From assembly GCF_023715725.1 (NCBI RefSeq), contig NZ_JAMBOT010000009.1, forward strand, positions 84,747 to 148,746: a stretch of DNA of 64,000 bases, written 5' to 3'. Within the stretch, counting starts at the first letter, position 1, and every line of letters begins with the position of its first letter. This document shows positions 25,102 to 32,533 of the stretch, piece after piece. A program made the translations under genes and the position numbers. This DNA is from Paenibacillus pasadenensis. GTDB lineage: Bacteria; Bacillota; Bacilli; Paenibacillales; Paenibacillaceae. The notes below the pieces were generated by a model that was not told where the DNA came from, did no database searches, and was given only the letters and a program-made list of their open reading frames with translations.

Positions 25102-25998
25102 ATGAAATATAGACGATTAGGAAAAACCGAGCTGGACGTTTCTGTAGTTGGCATCGGCACCTGGCAGTTCGGCGGCGAATGGGGTATGGATTTTTCACAG
25201 GATGATGTGGATGCGATCCTCGACAAAGGCGCGGAGCTTGGCATTAATCTAATTGATACGGCGGAATGTTACGGAGATCATCTGTCGGAGCAGTTCATCG
25301 GCCGGTATTTGAGCCGCCGCAAGCGCGAGGATTGGATCGTCGCCACGAAGTTCGGCCATCATTTCCATGAGCGCTTCACCCGTACGGATGTGTTCTCGGC
25401 GGAAGACGTCGTGCGCCAGCTGGACGGCTCGTTAAAGGCGCTGCAAACCGACTATATCGATCTGTACCAGTTCCATTCCGGGCCGGATTCGTCGTTTGAC
25501 AACGATGAGCTGTGGACAGTGCTGGACAAGCAGGTGCAGGCGGGCAAAATCCGCCACTTGGGCACGTCCATCGGCAGCAACGACAATCTCCATCAGACGG
25601 AAGCCTCCACGCGTGTCGGCTCCAAGGCTATCCAAGTGGTGTATAACCGCCTCGACCGCAAGCCGGAGGAGCGGGTATTTCCTTCCTGCCAAGAGCAGGA
25701 CCTCGGCGTACTGGCGCGCGTTCCGCTGGCGAGCGGTTATTTGAGCGGTAAATACAAGCCGGGTACGGAATTCGGCGCCAACGACGTGCGGCATCGCCAC
25801 GATCCTGAGCTGGTGCGCAGCCGTCTGGAAGAGGTTCAGCAGATCGCGCGCAACGAAGTGCCGGAAGGCGTGGACATGGCGGCATGGGCGCTGGCGTGGT
25901 GCCTTCGCCACCCTGCCGTCACCAGCGTCATCCCTGGCTGCAAAAATCCGGAGCAGGTCCAGCGCAATGCTGAAGCGGTGGAGCTTGTAGAAAACTAA
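25102..25998 (+). CDS. Aldo/keto reductase
   Basis: 298 residues from the ATG at 25102, preceded by GAGGAGGG. It shows the (beta/alpha)8 AKR fold with catalytic residues Asp in LIDTAECYG, Tyr of the same motif, Lys in VATKFG and His in LYQFHSGPD, plus the C-terminal NADPH-site VIPGCKNPEQVQRN. Members reduce aldehydes and ketones with NADPH. The physiological substrate is unknown. Monocistronic, with a terminator directly after. Confidence 0.93.
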   Translation: MKYRRLGKTELDVSVVGIGTWQFGGEWGMDFSQDDVDAILDKGAELGINLIDTAECYGDHLSEQFIGRYLSRRKREDWIVATKFGHHFHERFTRTDVFSAEDVVRQLDGSLKALQTDYIDLYQFHSGPDSSFDNDELWTVLDKQVQAGKIRHLGTSIGSNDNLHQTEASTRVGSKAIQVVYNRLDRKPEERVFPSCQEQDLGVLARVPLASGYLSGKYKPGTEFGANDVRHRHDPELVRSRLEEVQQIARNEVPEGVDMAAWALAWCLRHPAVTSVIPGCKNPEQVQRNAEAVELVEN

Positions 25999-26002
25999 TA
26001 GA

Positions 26003-26039
26003 AAAGCCGGCTTCCGCGTATGCGGGGCCGGTTTTTTTG
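26003..26039 (+). terminator. Intrinsic terminator after the aldo/keto reductase
   Basis: GCCGGC..CCGC with GCGG..GCCGG, followed by TTTTTTT. Confidence 0.85.
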
Positions 26040-26252
26040 CAGCAAATAGGGGGGGCTGTCAGGGTGTCGGGTATACGGGCTGCTGCGGCGGATACGGGCG
26101 TTGTAGCTAATGGAATGGCTAGCTCAGCTGGAAGCCGATAGGCGGCTTGTGCGAGTGCTGGTATAAATGCTGCTAAGATGGAATGGCTCATTTCGCAGAG
26201 TATTGAACTAGTCGTATGAGTGCTAATACAGTGTTTTGGCTTATTTCGAGGC

Positions 26253-26499
26253 TAACGCAATTGAGAGAGCTCGTCCGGGTGCTAGCTAATACAGTGGAAT
26301 GGATCTTTCCCGCAGCTAACGCAACTGAGAGAGCTTATTCGGCGTAAATAGCTCATTTTTGAAATGTAACGAAACTGAGCGGTCTTATCCCTCTTTTTTA
26401 AGTGGGAAATTCCCCGTTTACCGCCATATAACGCATCCCAGTTGCGTTAAAATTTTCAAACTCGCTTAAATGGGTAAATAACGCATCCTAGTTGCGTTA
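26253..26499. repeat. Intergenic inverted repeat array, 50-bp period (locus 1)
   Basis: Core TAACGCAACTGAG or a close variant occurs rightward at 26253, 26317 and 26367, and leftward (read as CCCAGTTGCGTTA or CCTAGTTGCGTTA) at 26437 and 26487. The second and third forward cores, and the two inverted cores, are 50 bp apart. The last forward and first inverted cores are 70 bp apart. Sequence beyond the core is also shared between units. The same geometry recurs at 47054-47236. No ORF is involved, and the region lies between a terminator and the 3' end of the leftward VOC gene. Confidence 0.85.
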
Positions 26500-26658
26500 G
26501 AATTGGCGCGGGTTACTTCAGGTAGTGAGCAATGGTACTTTTCAAACGACTATAATGAAATACGGATATTCCCCGATCTGCAGGCTCCCTTTAGCAGTCC
26601 CCTCAATCGTAATCTCGGTCTTAAATACATTCGCTCGCTTGTCATTCTAGAATTCTTA

Positions 26659-27312
26659 CTATATGGATAGACTCCTCGTATTTCCGTCGCATACGTCCAC
26701 CGTACAAGGTACGGTGAAGCCGTATCGCTTGTCCGATCCAAACCAAACTCTCCCGCTAGCAGCCAGTATGAACAGGCCGTCTTCATCCCCTACAGCCGCG
26801 AAGTTAGGGTAACTGGACTTATATCCTTCAATGGTTACTTTAGATTGAATTAAACTTTTTACAGCCGGAACATCCTCTATGACGAGCCCGATCTCGCTAA
26901 TCCCAACCAGGCTGCCGGAGGAAAACGCAGGCGAGTCTGAATGCGGAAGATTATGACGGGCTATAAACTCAACGATATTGCCGGCAGGATCGAGAAAATA
27001 AACCGAGGTGGCATTCCAGGTAGCGGAATACTCTTTGCAGGTGCCGTTTGGGAGCTGCTGCAAGCTCACTCCTCTGGACAGAAGCCATTTAAGCGACTCT
27101 TCCAGCTGATCTCCCGGCACATTAAAGGCAAAATGGTAAAACGGTTGCTCTCCTGAATGTTCTGTACGCGTAAATGTGAGTTGGGAGCGCCCGGCCCGAA
27201 TCGTGAACTCATCGTTTGATTGATGCAAAATACGTAGAGAAAGAGTGCTCGTGTAAAACTTGTGAAGCAGCTCTAATTCATGGGTTAAAAGCCTCAGATG
27301 TTGTATGTTCAT
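26659..27312 (-). CDS. VOC (glyoxalase/dioxygenase superfamily) protein
   Basis: 217 residues with two beta-alpha-beta-beta-beta modules. Module 1 starts IQHLRLLTHELELLHKFYTSTLSLRI and ends YFLDPAGNIVEFIARH; module 2 starts VGISEIGLVIEDV. A possible metal set is His5, His102-like positions and Glu in NIVEF. The superfamily includes glyoxalase I, fosfomycin-resistance proteins and extradiol dioxygenases; the reaction cannot be assigned. The second module ends abruptly, and an unrelated-frame coding-like remnant lies just downstream. Confidence 0.75.
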   Translation of the reverse strand: MNIQHLRLLTHELELLHKFYTSTLSLRILHQSNDEFTIRAGRSQLTFTRTEHSGEQPFYHFAFNVPGDQLEESLKWLLSRGVSLQQLPNGTCKEYSATWNATSVYFLDPAGNIVEFIARHNLPHSDSPAFSSGSLVGISEIGLVIEDVPAVKSLIQSKVTIEGYKSSYPNFAAVGDEDGLFILAASGRVWFGSDKRYGFTVPCTVDVCDGNTRSLSI

Positions 27313-27467
27313 CTCATCTCTCCAATATTTAATATGTGAAAAAAATTAGAAGATTAACATGGCGGGCTACATCGAATTTTCATCTTAGGGTTGGATTTTA
27401 ACATATACAAATGGTAAAAACGACCAGTAAATGAACTGACAAAATTTAAGGAATCAGAAAAAAAGTT

Positions 27468-27526
27468 TGCTAGTTTTGCGTGAGCGGGTGTAGGATGAGA
27501 TCGTTGAAGCGTTGTAAGCGCTTTTC
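27468..27526 (+). promoter_or_regulatory. Promoter and cre-like site of the D-amino-acid operon
   Basis: TTGCTA (27468) and TAGGAT (27492) are 18 bp apart. TGTAAGCGCTTTTC at 27513-27526 is close to the catabolite-responsive element consensus bound by CcpA and lies just downstream of the expected start point, where CcpA usually represses. Both are inferred from motif similarity. Confidence 0.4.
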
Positions 27527-27554
27527 TGGGTTTTGGAAAGGGGGAAGAAAAGGA

Positions 27555-28232
27555 TTGGATTCTGTAGAGGCAATGCTGCCTACGCTGTCCGAGCTCGCCG
27601 GGGGCATCGCAGCCCAGTTCGGCGACCGTTGCGAGGTGGTCATTCACGACTGGTCGCGGCCCTATGACAGCACAATCGTATTTATCGCGAACGGCCATGT
27701 GACCGGGCGAAAGGTCGGGGACCCCGGCACTAATCTCGGGTTGGAGGTTATGCGCGGCACCAGCGAGGGCGGTCATCGTCAGAACTACGTCACACGCACC
27801 AAGGACGGCCGGATGCTGCGCTCAACGTCGATTTATTTGAAAAACAGCGAGGGGACGGCAATTGGCGCGATGTGCATTAACCTCGATATTTCCGAGCTGC
27901 TGGCGGCGGAAAAAGCGATTCAAGGGCTGATCGGCATGCAGGAGCTGAGTCCGATTCAGGAATCGTTTGTCAGCAATGTCGGCGAGCTGCTGGATTCGTT
28001 GATTCAGGAGGCGGAGGATGCCGTTGGCCGCCCGCCCGCATTCATGAGCCGGGAAGAACGGGTTCGTTTTATTGGCCTGCTTGACCGCAAGGGAGCTTTT
28101 CTCATTAAAAAGGCCGGGGAGAAACTGTGTGCATACTTAGGCATTTCAAAGTATACGCTGTACAGCGATTTGGAGGAGGCAAAAACAGCCGGGGCGGAAG
28201 GGAGCGGTTCGGGAGATGGCTCAAAAGAATAA
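27555..28232 (+). CDS. YheO/DauR-type transcriptional regulator (PAS-like plus HTH)
   Basis: About 225 residues. A YheO-type PAS-like domain (about 5-115: LAGGIAAQFGDRCEVVIHDWS, GAMCINLDISELL) is followed by a C-terminal HTH (REERVRFIGLLDRKGAFLIKKAGEKLCAYLGISKYTLYSDLEEA). DauR relatives control D-amino-acid catabolism, which fits the genes behind it. The TTG at 27555 is chosen because AAAGGGGGAAG lies about 7 nt upstream; the frame extends to 27480 without a better site. It overlaps the next annotated gene if the latter starts at 28216. Confidence 0.85.
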   Translation: MDSVEAMLPTLSELAGGIAAQFGDRCEVVIHDWSRPYDSTIVFIANGHVTGRKVGDPGTNLGLEVMRGTSEGGHRQNYVTRTKDGRMLRSTSIYLKNSEGTAIGAMCINLDISELLAAEKAIQGLIGMQELSPIQESFVSNVGELLDSLIQEAEDAVGRPPAFMSREERVRFIGLLDRKGAFLIKKAGEKLCAYLGISKYTLYSDLEEAKTAGAEGSGSGDGSKE

Positions 28233-29565
28233 GCGCGCGGAGCTTCAGGCCGACAGCGAGGCGAAGGCAGCGGGGACCGCGCAAGGCGGCGGGTTTCAGG
28301 AGGAGGCGGCAGTAGAGACGGTGGGGAAGGCAAGCGCCAGCGAGGCGAGGGCAGCGGGAGCCGAACAAGGCGGCGAGTTTCAGGAGGCAGCGTCAGTAGA
28401 GACGGCGGAAAAGGCAAGCGCCAGCCGGAGCGCGTCAGGCGTTCAAGCCGCCGGAGGCGGCTTTTTGACGGTCCGAGCAATCGATACGCCCTGCATCGTC
28501 ATTCGCAGCGATACGGTTGACGCCAATATTGCGGCGATGGCCGCTGCGGCAGCACGGCGCGGCGTGCAGCTGCGCCCGCACGTGAAAACGCATAAGCTGC
28601 CGGAGCTGGCGCATCGGCAGCTAGCCGCAGGCGCCTGCGGCATCACCGCCGCCAAGCTGTCCGAGGCGGAGGTGATGGCGGATCACGGGATTCGCGATAT
28701 TTTCATCGCGTACCCCGTGATTGGCGCCGCCAAGGCGGAGCGCGCCGCAAGGCTGGCGCGGCGCTGCCGGCTCGTCGTCGGCGTCGATAGCGCCGTCGGC
28801 GCGCAGCAGCTGTCGGCGGCCGCTGAGGCCGCCGACATCACGCTGGAGGTCCGCCTCGAAATCGAGAGCGGCCTCCAGCGTACGGGCGTGCTCCCGGAGC
28901 GGGCATTGCCGCTCGCGGAGCAGATCATGAGGATGCCCGGCCTCCGGCTCACGGGCATCTTCACTTATCGCGGCGCGCTGCTTGGCGGCGCGCCGACGCT
29001 TGAGCTGCGGGCGGCCGGCCTGGAGGAAGGCCGCCTGATGGCCGGCGTCGCCGAGGCGCTGCGGCGCGAGGGCGTGCCGATTCAAGACGTGAGCGTCGGA
29101 TCAACGCCGACGGCAATTTATGCAGCCGAGGTGCCGGGCGTCACCGAGATCCGGCCGGGCACCTATGTGTTTCAGGACCGGATGCAGGCTGCATTTGGCG
29201 TATGTCGGCAAGAAGAATGCGCGGCTGAAGTATGGGCGACGGTTATCAGCCGTCCTGCGCCGGACCGCATCGTCATTGACGGCGGCAGCAAAACATTCGC
29301 CACCGATGTGCAGCCGAATAAAGCTCCTCTGCATCTGGAGGGCTTCGGGCGCATCATCGGGCTGCCGCATGCGGTATTTGAGCGCATGAATGAGGAGCAT
29401 GGCGTCATTCTGATTGCGCCGGAGGATACATGCGAGCCGGGCGACGTGCTGCGAATCGTGCCCAACCATATTTGCAGCACGATGAACCTGCATAACAGCG
29501 TGTATATAAACGGCCGGGAAGGGCTGCGCCAGGTGGAGGTCGCCGCGCGAGGCTGTATCCAATGA
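28216..29565 (+). CDS. D-threonine aldolase / DSD1-like PLP enzyme (alanine racemase N-terminal fold)
   Basis: PLP-dependent enzyme of fold III acting on D-hydroxy amino acids (D-threonine aldolase or D-serine dehydratase type). The PLP lysine is in RPHVKTHKLPELAHRQ, with YPVIGAAKAERAARL after it. At the C-terminus, EDTCEPGDVLRIVPNHICSTMNL carries the metal-site His and Cys of the family. From the ATG at 28216 it has 449 residues, but the first 80 are low-complexity and contain an 84-bp tandem duplication. A TTG at 28465 with GGAGG 7 nt upstream would give the normal length (about 366), so the true start is uncertain. Confidence 0.82.
   Translation: MAQKNKRAELQADSEAKAAGTAQGGGFQEEAAVETVGKASASEARAAGAEQGGEFQEAASVETAEKASASRSASGVQAAGGGFLTVRAIDTPCIVIRSDTVDANIAAMAAAAARRGVQLRPHVKTHKLPELAHRQLAAGACGITAAKLSEAEVMADHGIRDIFIAYPVIGAAKAERAARLARRCRLVVGVDSAVGAQQLSAAAEAADITLEVRLEIESGLQRTGVLPERALPLAEQIMRMPGLRLTGIFTYRGALLGGAPTLELRAAGLEEGRLMAGVAEALRREGVPIQDVSVGSTPTAIYAAEVPGVTEIRPGTYVFQDRMQAAFGVCRQEECAAEVWATVISRPAPDRIVIDGGSKTFATDVQPNKAPLHLEGFGRIIGLPHAVFERMNEEHGVILIAPEDTCEPGDVLRIVPNHICSTMNLHNSVYINGREGLRQVEVAARGCIQ
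28258..28425 (+). repeat. 84-bp in-frame tandem duplication
   Basis: Two adjacent 84-bp units (28258-28341 and 28342-28425) encode two variants of a 28-residue Ala/Glu/Gly-rich segment, both containing FQE and ending KASAS. The period is a multiple of three and both copies are open, so frame is kept between the regulator stop and the alternative TTG start of the aldolase-like gene. Confidence 0.85.
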
Positions 29566-29581
29566 GGAGGATGACAAGCGA

Positions 29582-31186
29582 ATGCTGGATCTGGTGCTCA
29601 AGAACGGCCGGATTGTCGACGGCAGCGGCAATCCGTGGTACCGGGGCGATGTCGGAATCAAGGAGAGGCGAATTGCTGCAGTCGGAAAAATCGACGAGGA
29701 AGCCGCCGAGACGGTTGATGCGGCCGGTAACGTTATCGCCCCAGGTTTTATTGACGGCCACTGCCACTCCGATCTGATGATTCTGGGTCATCCGCTCAGC
29801 GAAATCAAGCTCAGCCAAGGCGTTACCGCCGAGGTCGTCGGCAACTGCGGCCTGGCGCCTGCGCCCGTATTCCCGGATCGCGAGCAGCTGCTGCGCAGCT
29901 ATATAACGCCGGTAATCGGCGATACTGGAAAGCCCTGGTCGTGGAATACGGTGAGTGATTATATGGAAGTGATTAGCCGCTCCGCTCCGGCGGAGCATAT
30001 GGCGACCTATGTGGCGCACGGCGCGCTGCGTATCGCCGCGATGGGCTTCGACAATCGCCCGGCGTCCCCGGCGGAGCTGGAACGGATGAAGGAGCTGCTG
30101 GAGGAGGGGCTGCGGGCAGGAGCAATCGGCATGTCGATCGGCCTGCTGTATGCCCCGGGCAGCTACACCTCCAAAGAGGAGCTGGCGGAGCTCTGCTCGA
30201 TTTTGCCGCGTTATGACGGCCTGCTTAGCACGCATATTCGCGGCGAGGGGAACAGCCTGCTCCCTTCGGTGCGCGAGGTGCTTTGGATTGCCGGGAAGTC
30301 CGGCGTCCCGCTGCATATCAGCCATCTCAAAGCGGCCGGCAAAATCAACTGGGGCAAAGCGCTGGAGGCGATGGAGCTTGTCGAGGACGCCCGGGCGAGG
30401 GGCATGGATGTAACCGTCGATGTGTATCCGTATTCCGCCGGCTCCACGTCGCTGACGACTGTTCTCCCGCCTTGGGTGCTGGAGGGAGGCATTCCCGGAG
30501 CGCTGGAGGCGTTCCGCGACCCGGCTCAGCGCCGCCGCATCCGCGAGGAGCTTGGCCGGGAGCAGTCGTCATGGGACAACCTGGTCTGCTCAACCGGCTG
30601 GCAGAGTGTATTTGTCGCATCGGCAAGCGGCCTGAACGCCAGCTTAGAGGGCAGACATATCGCGGAAATCGCAGAGCGGCGCGGCGTTCATCCCGCCGAC
30701 TGCATGATGGATTTGCTGCTGGAGGAGAATGGCCAGGTGCCCATTGTCTACTTCCACATGTCCGATGACGATGTCAGCCAGATTGTCGCCTACTCCCGTT
30801 CGCTGATCGCCTCGGACAGCCTCACCTGCGAGACGGGCAAGCCGCATCCCCGGCTGTATGGGACCTTCCCCCGCGTATTCGCCAAATACGTGCGCGAGGA
30901 GCGGACGCTTACGCTGGAGGATGCGGTGCGCAAGCTCACCTCTTTTCCCGCGCAGCGTTTTCGGCTCGGCAAAAGAGGCCTGATCGTACCCGGTTATGCG
31001 GCGGATCTTGTCATCTTCGACCCTGACTCCATTCAGGACAAGGCCACGTACGCCGAGCCGAAGCGCCAGCCGGAGGGAATCTCTCATGTTGTCGTCTCCG
31101 GCAAGCTGGCGATGCGTCACGGACAGCATACCGGCGCCCGCAGCGGCGGTTTTATCCGGGCTGCCTCATGCCTCTGCTCCCATTAA
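29582..31186 (+). CDS. N-acyl-D-amino-acid deacylase (D-aminoacylase), amidohydrolase family
   Basis: 534 residues of the metallo-dependent hydrolase superfamily. The metal-binding FIDGHCHSD is at about residues 57-65, followed by NCGLAP with the family cysteine, the HIRGEGNSLL and HISHLKAAG segments that carry later metal ligands, and a final SGKLAMRHGQHTGARSGG typical of D-aminoacylases. It hydrolyses N-acyl-D-amino acids to free D-amino acids, which the preceding PLP enzyme could process. The ATG follows GAGGAGG, 16 bp after the upstream stop. Confidence 0.92.
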   Translation: MLDLVLKNGRIVDGSGNPWYRGDVGIKERRIAAVGKIDEEAAETVDAAGNVIAPGFIDGHCHSDLMILGHPLSEIKLSQGVTAEVVGNCGLAPAPVFPDREQLLRSYITPVIGDTGKPWSWNTVSDYMEVISRSAPAEHMATYVAHGALRIAAMGFDNRPASPAELERMKELLEEGLRAGAIGMSIGLLYAPGSYTSKEELAELCSILPRYDGLLSTHIRGEGNSLLPSVREVLWIAGKSGVPLHISHLKAAGKINWGKALEAMELVEDARARGMDVTVDVYPYSAGSTSLTTVLPPWVLEGGIPGALEAFRDPAQRRRIREELGREQSSWDNLVCSTGWQSVFVASASGLNASLEGRHIAEIAERRGVHPADCMMDLLLEENGQVPIVYFHMSDDDVSQIVAYSRSLIASDSLTCETGKPHPRLYGTFPRVFAKYVREERTLTLEDAVRKLTSFPAQRFRLGKRGLIVPGYAADLVIFDPDSIQDKATYAEPKRQPEGISHVVVSGKLAMRHGQHTGARSGGFIRAASCLCSH

Positions 31187-31268
31187 AAGTCTCGTCCGAA
31201 GTGACTGTTTTGTCTGCCTCTTATCTGCCTCCTTATCCACCAACTTGTCTATGAAAGGGACGATATCC

Positions 31269-31733
31269 ATGTCATTGATTGAACAACGCCTCGCCGAGCT
31301 CGGCATTACGCTGCCGGAGCTGCCGGCTCCGAAATTTTCCTACATTCCCGTCAATCGGACGGGCAATCTCATCTATACGTCGGGTTTTGACTGCCGTATC
31401 GACGGAATTTTAATGTATGAGGGCAAGGTCGGCTCCGATCTTACGATTGAGCAGGGTCAGGAGGCGGCCCGCCAGGTGGTCGTTAACCTGCTGGCAGCTA
31501 TGAAGGCCTACCTTGGCGATCTCGATCGTGTTGTCAAAATCGTCAAGCTGCTCGGCTTTGTCAACAGCGCGCCAGGCTTTGCCGATCAGCCATACGTAAT
31601 GAACGCCGCATCCGATCTGCTGATCGAGGTGTTCGGGGAAAATGGCCGCCACGCGCGCAGCGCCATCGGCACAAGCGATCTTCCGTTCCACACGCCGGTT
31701 GAAATCGAGCTGATTGCTGAGATTCGCGACTGA
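31269..31733 (+). CDS. ridA: RidA/YjgF/UK114 family protein
   Basis: 154 residues starting MSLIEQRLAELGITLPELP. It is the longer RidA subfamily often found in amino-acid catabolic operons. Family segments LIYTSGFDCRIDGILMYEGKVG, LAAMKAYLGDLDRVVKIVKLLGFVNSAPGF and ARSAIGTSDLPFHTPVEIELIAEI are present; classical RidA has an Arg in the R-S/T-x-V position, here RSAIG. It deaminates reactive enamine/imine intermediates such as those released by PLP dehydratases, fitting the D-hydroxy amino acid enzyme upstream. AAAGGGA lies 8 nt before the ATG. Confidence 0.9.
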   Translation: MSLIEQRLAELGITLPELPAPKFSYIPVNRTGNLIYTSGFDCRIDGILMYEGKVGSDLTIEQGQEAARQVVVNLLAAMKAYLGDLDRVVKIVKLLGFVNSAPGFADQPYVMNAASDLLIEVFGENGRHARSAIGTSDLPFHTPVEIELIAEIRD

Positions 31734-31781
31734 TATACACCTGCCTGACTGTTGATGCAACACAGGCGGTGCTGCTCCTTC

Positions 31782-31829
31782 AAGGGCTGTTCTCGGGTCA
31801 TTTAACGATGACCTTGAGGCGCCCTTTTT
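31782..31829 (+). terminator. Terminator after the D-amino-acid operon
   Basis: AGGGC...GGTCAT pairs with ATGACC...GCCCT, followed by TTTTTG. Confidence 0.7.
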
Positions 31830-31987
31830 GGCATGACAGAAACGATAACCCGTTTAATCCGTAAAAGCATCTGCCGGAGCACGGGCTTTTGATTCCATAT
31901 TTTTGCTTTTGCCGCATAATCATACTAGGATATAGCGATAGAGCCGCTCATCGGCTCCGGCATAGATTGAAGGTTGGGGGAATGGTT

Positions 31988-32533
31988 ATGGATTCGGGCT
32001 GGAACAGGCTTTCGGATCAAGCAGATCAGAAACGGTCAGAGGAGCCCGAGGCGCACCGACAACCGGAATTGCTTCGGCTTGACGCGAGAATGATAAGCGC
32101 AAACAGGATGGAGGGCTGGATTGCAGCCGCTTGTTATGCCGCTATTCTTGCTGTGCTGCTGTGGCTGACGATCCGGTTTGACTGGCCGGAGTGGATCGTC
32201 ATCGGATTGGCGGCGCTGGCGGCGATTTCGGTGCTGATTGAGCTCTTGTTAATTCCGAAGCTGCGTTACGAGAGCTGGAGATACGGAATTCGAGAGCATG
32301 AGATCGAGCTGCGGAACGGGATTGTTTTTCGCAAACAAACGCTGATCCCGATGGTGCGCATTCAACATATCGATACGAAGCAGGGGCCGTTGGAAAAAAA
32401 GTACGGCATCGCAACGCTCACCGTTGCTACTGCCGCGGGCAGCCACTCCATACCCGGTCTTACGGAAAATATCGCGGAGGAGCTGCGCGGCAGACTCGCC
32501 GCTCTGACAAGGATGGCCGACGATGAAATCTGA
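31988..32533 (+). CDS. ydbS: YdbS-like bacterial PH-domain membrane protein
   Basis: About 181 residues. Two adjacent hydrophobic helices (about 45-90) are followed by one bPH_2 domain with YGIREHEIELRNGIVFRKQTLIPMVRIQHIDTKQGPLEKKYGIATLTVATAAG, the hallmark of YdbS. The second ATG, at 31988, has GGGGGA at suitable spacing. It overlaps ydbT by 11 bp. In B. subtilis YdbS and YdbT are a membrane pair linked to resistance to peptides made by other Bacillus; the molecular role is unclear. Confidence 0.88.
   Translation: MDSGWNRLSDQADQKRSEEPEAHRQPELLRLDARMISANRMEGWIAAACYAAILAVLLWLTIRFDWPEWIVIGLAALAAISVLIELLLIPKLRYESWRYGIREHEIELRNGIVFRKQTLIPMVRIQHIDTKQGPLEKKYGIATLTVATAAGSHSIPGLTENIAEELRGRLAALTRMADDEI

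Noticed and set aside
29405..30325. 306-residue minus-strand frame opposite the D-aminoacylase gene
   Set aside because: Antisense shadow of a well-supported enzyme gene, with shadow-like composition.
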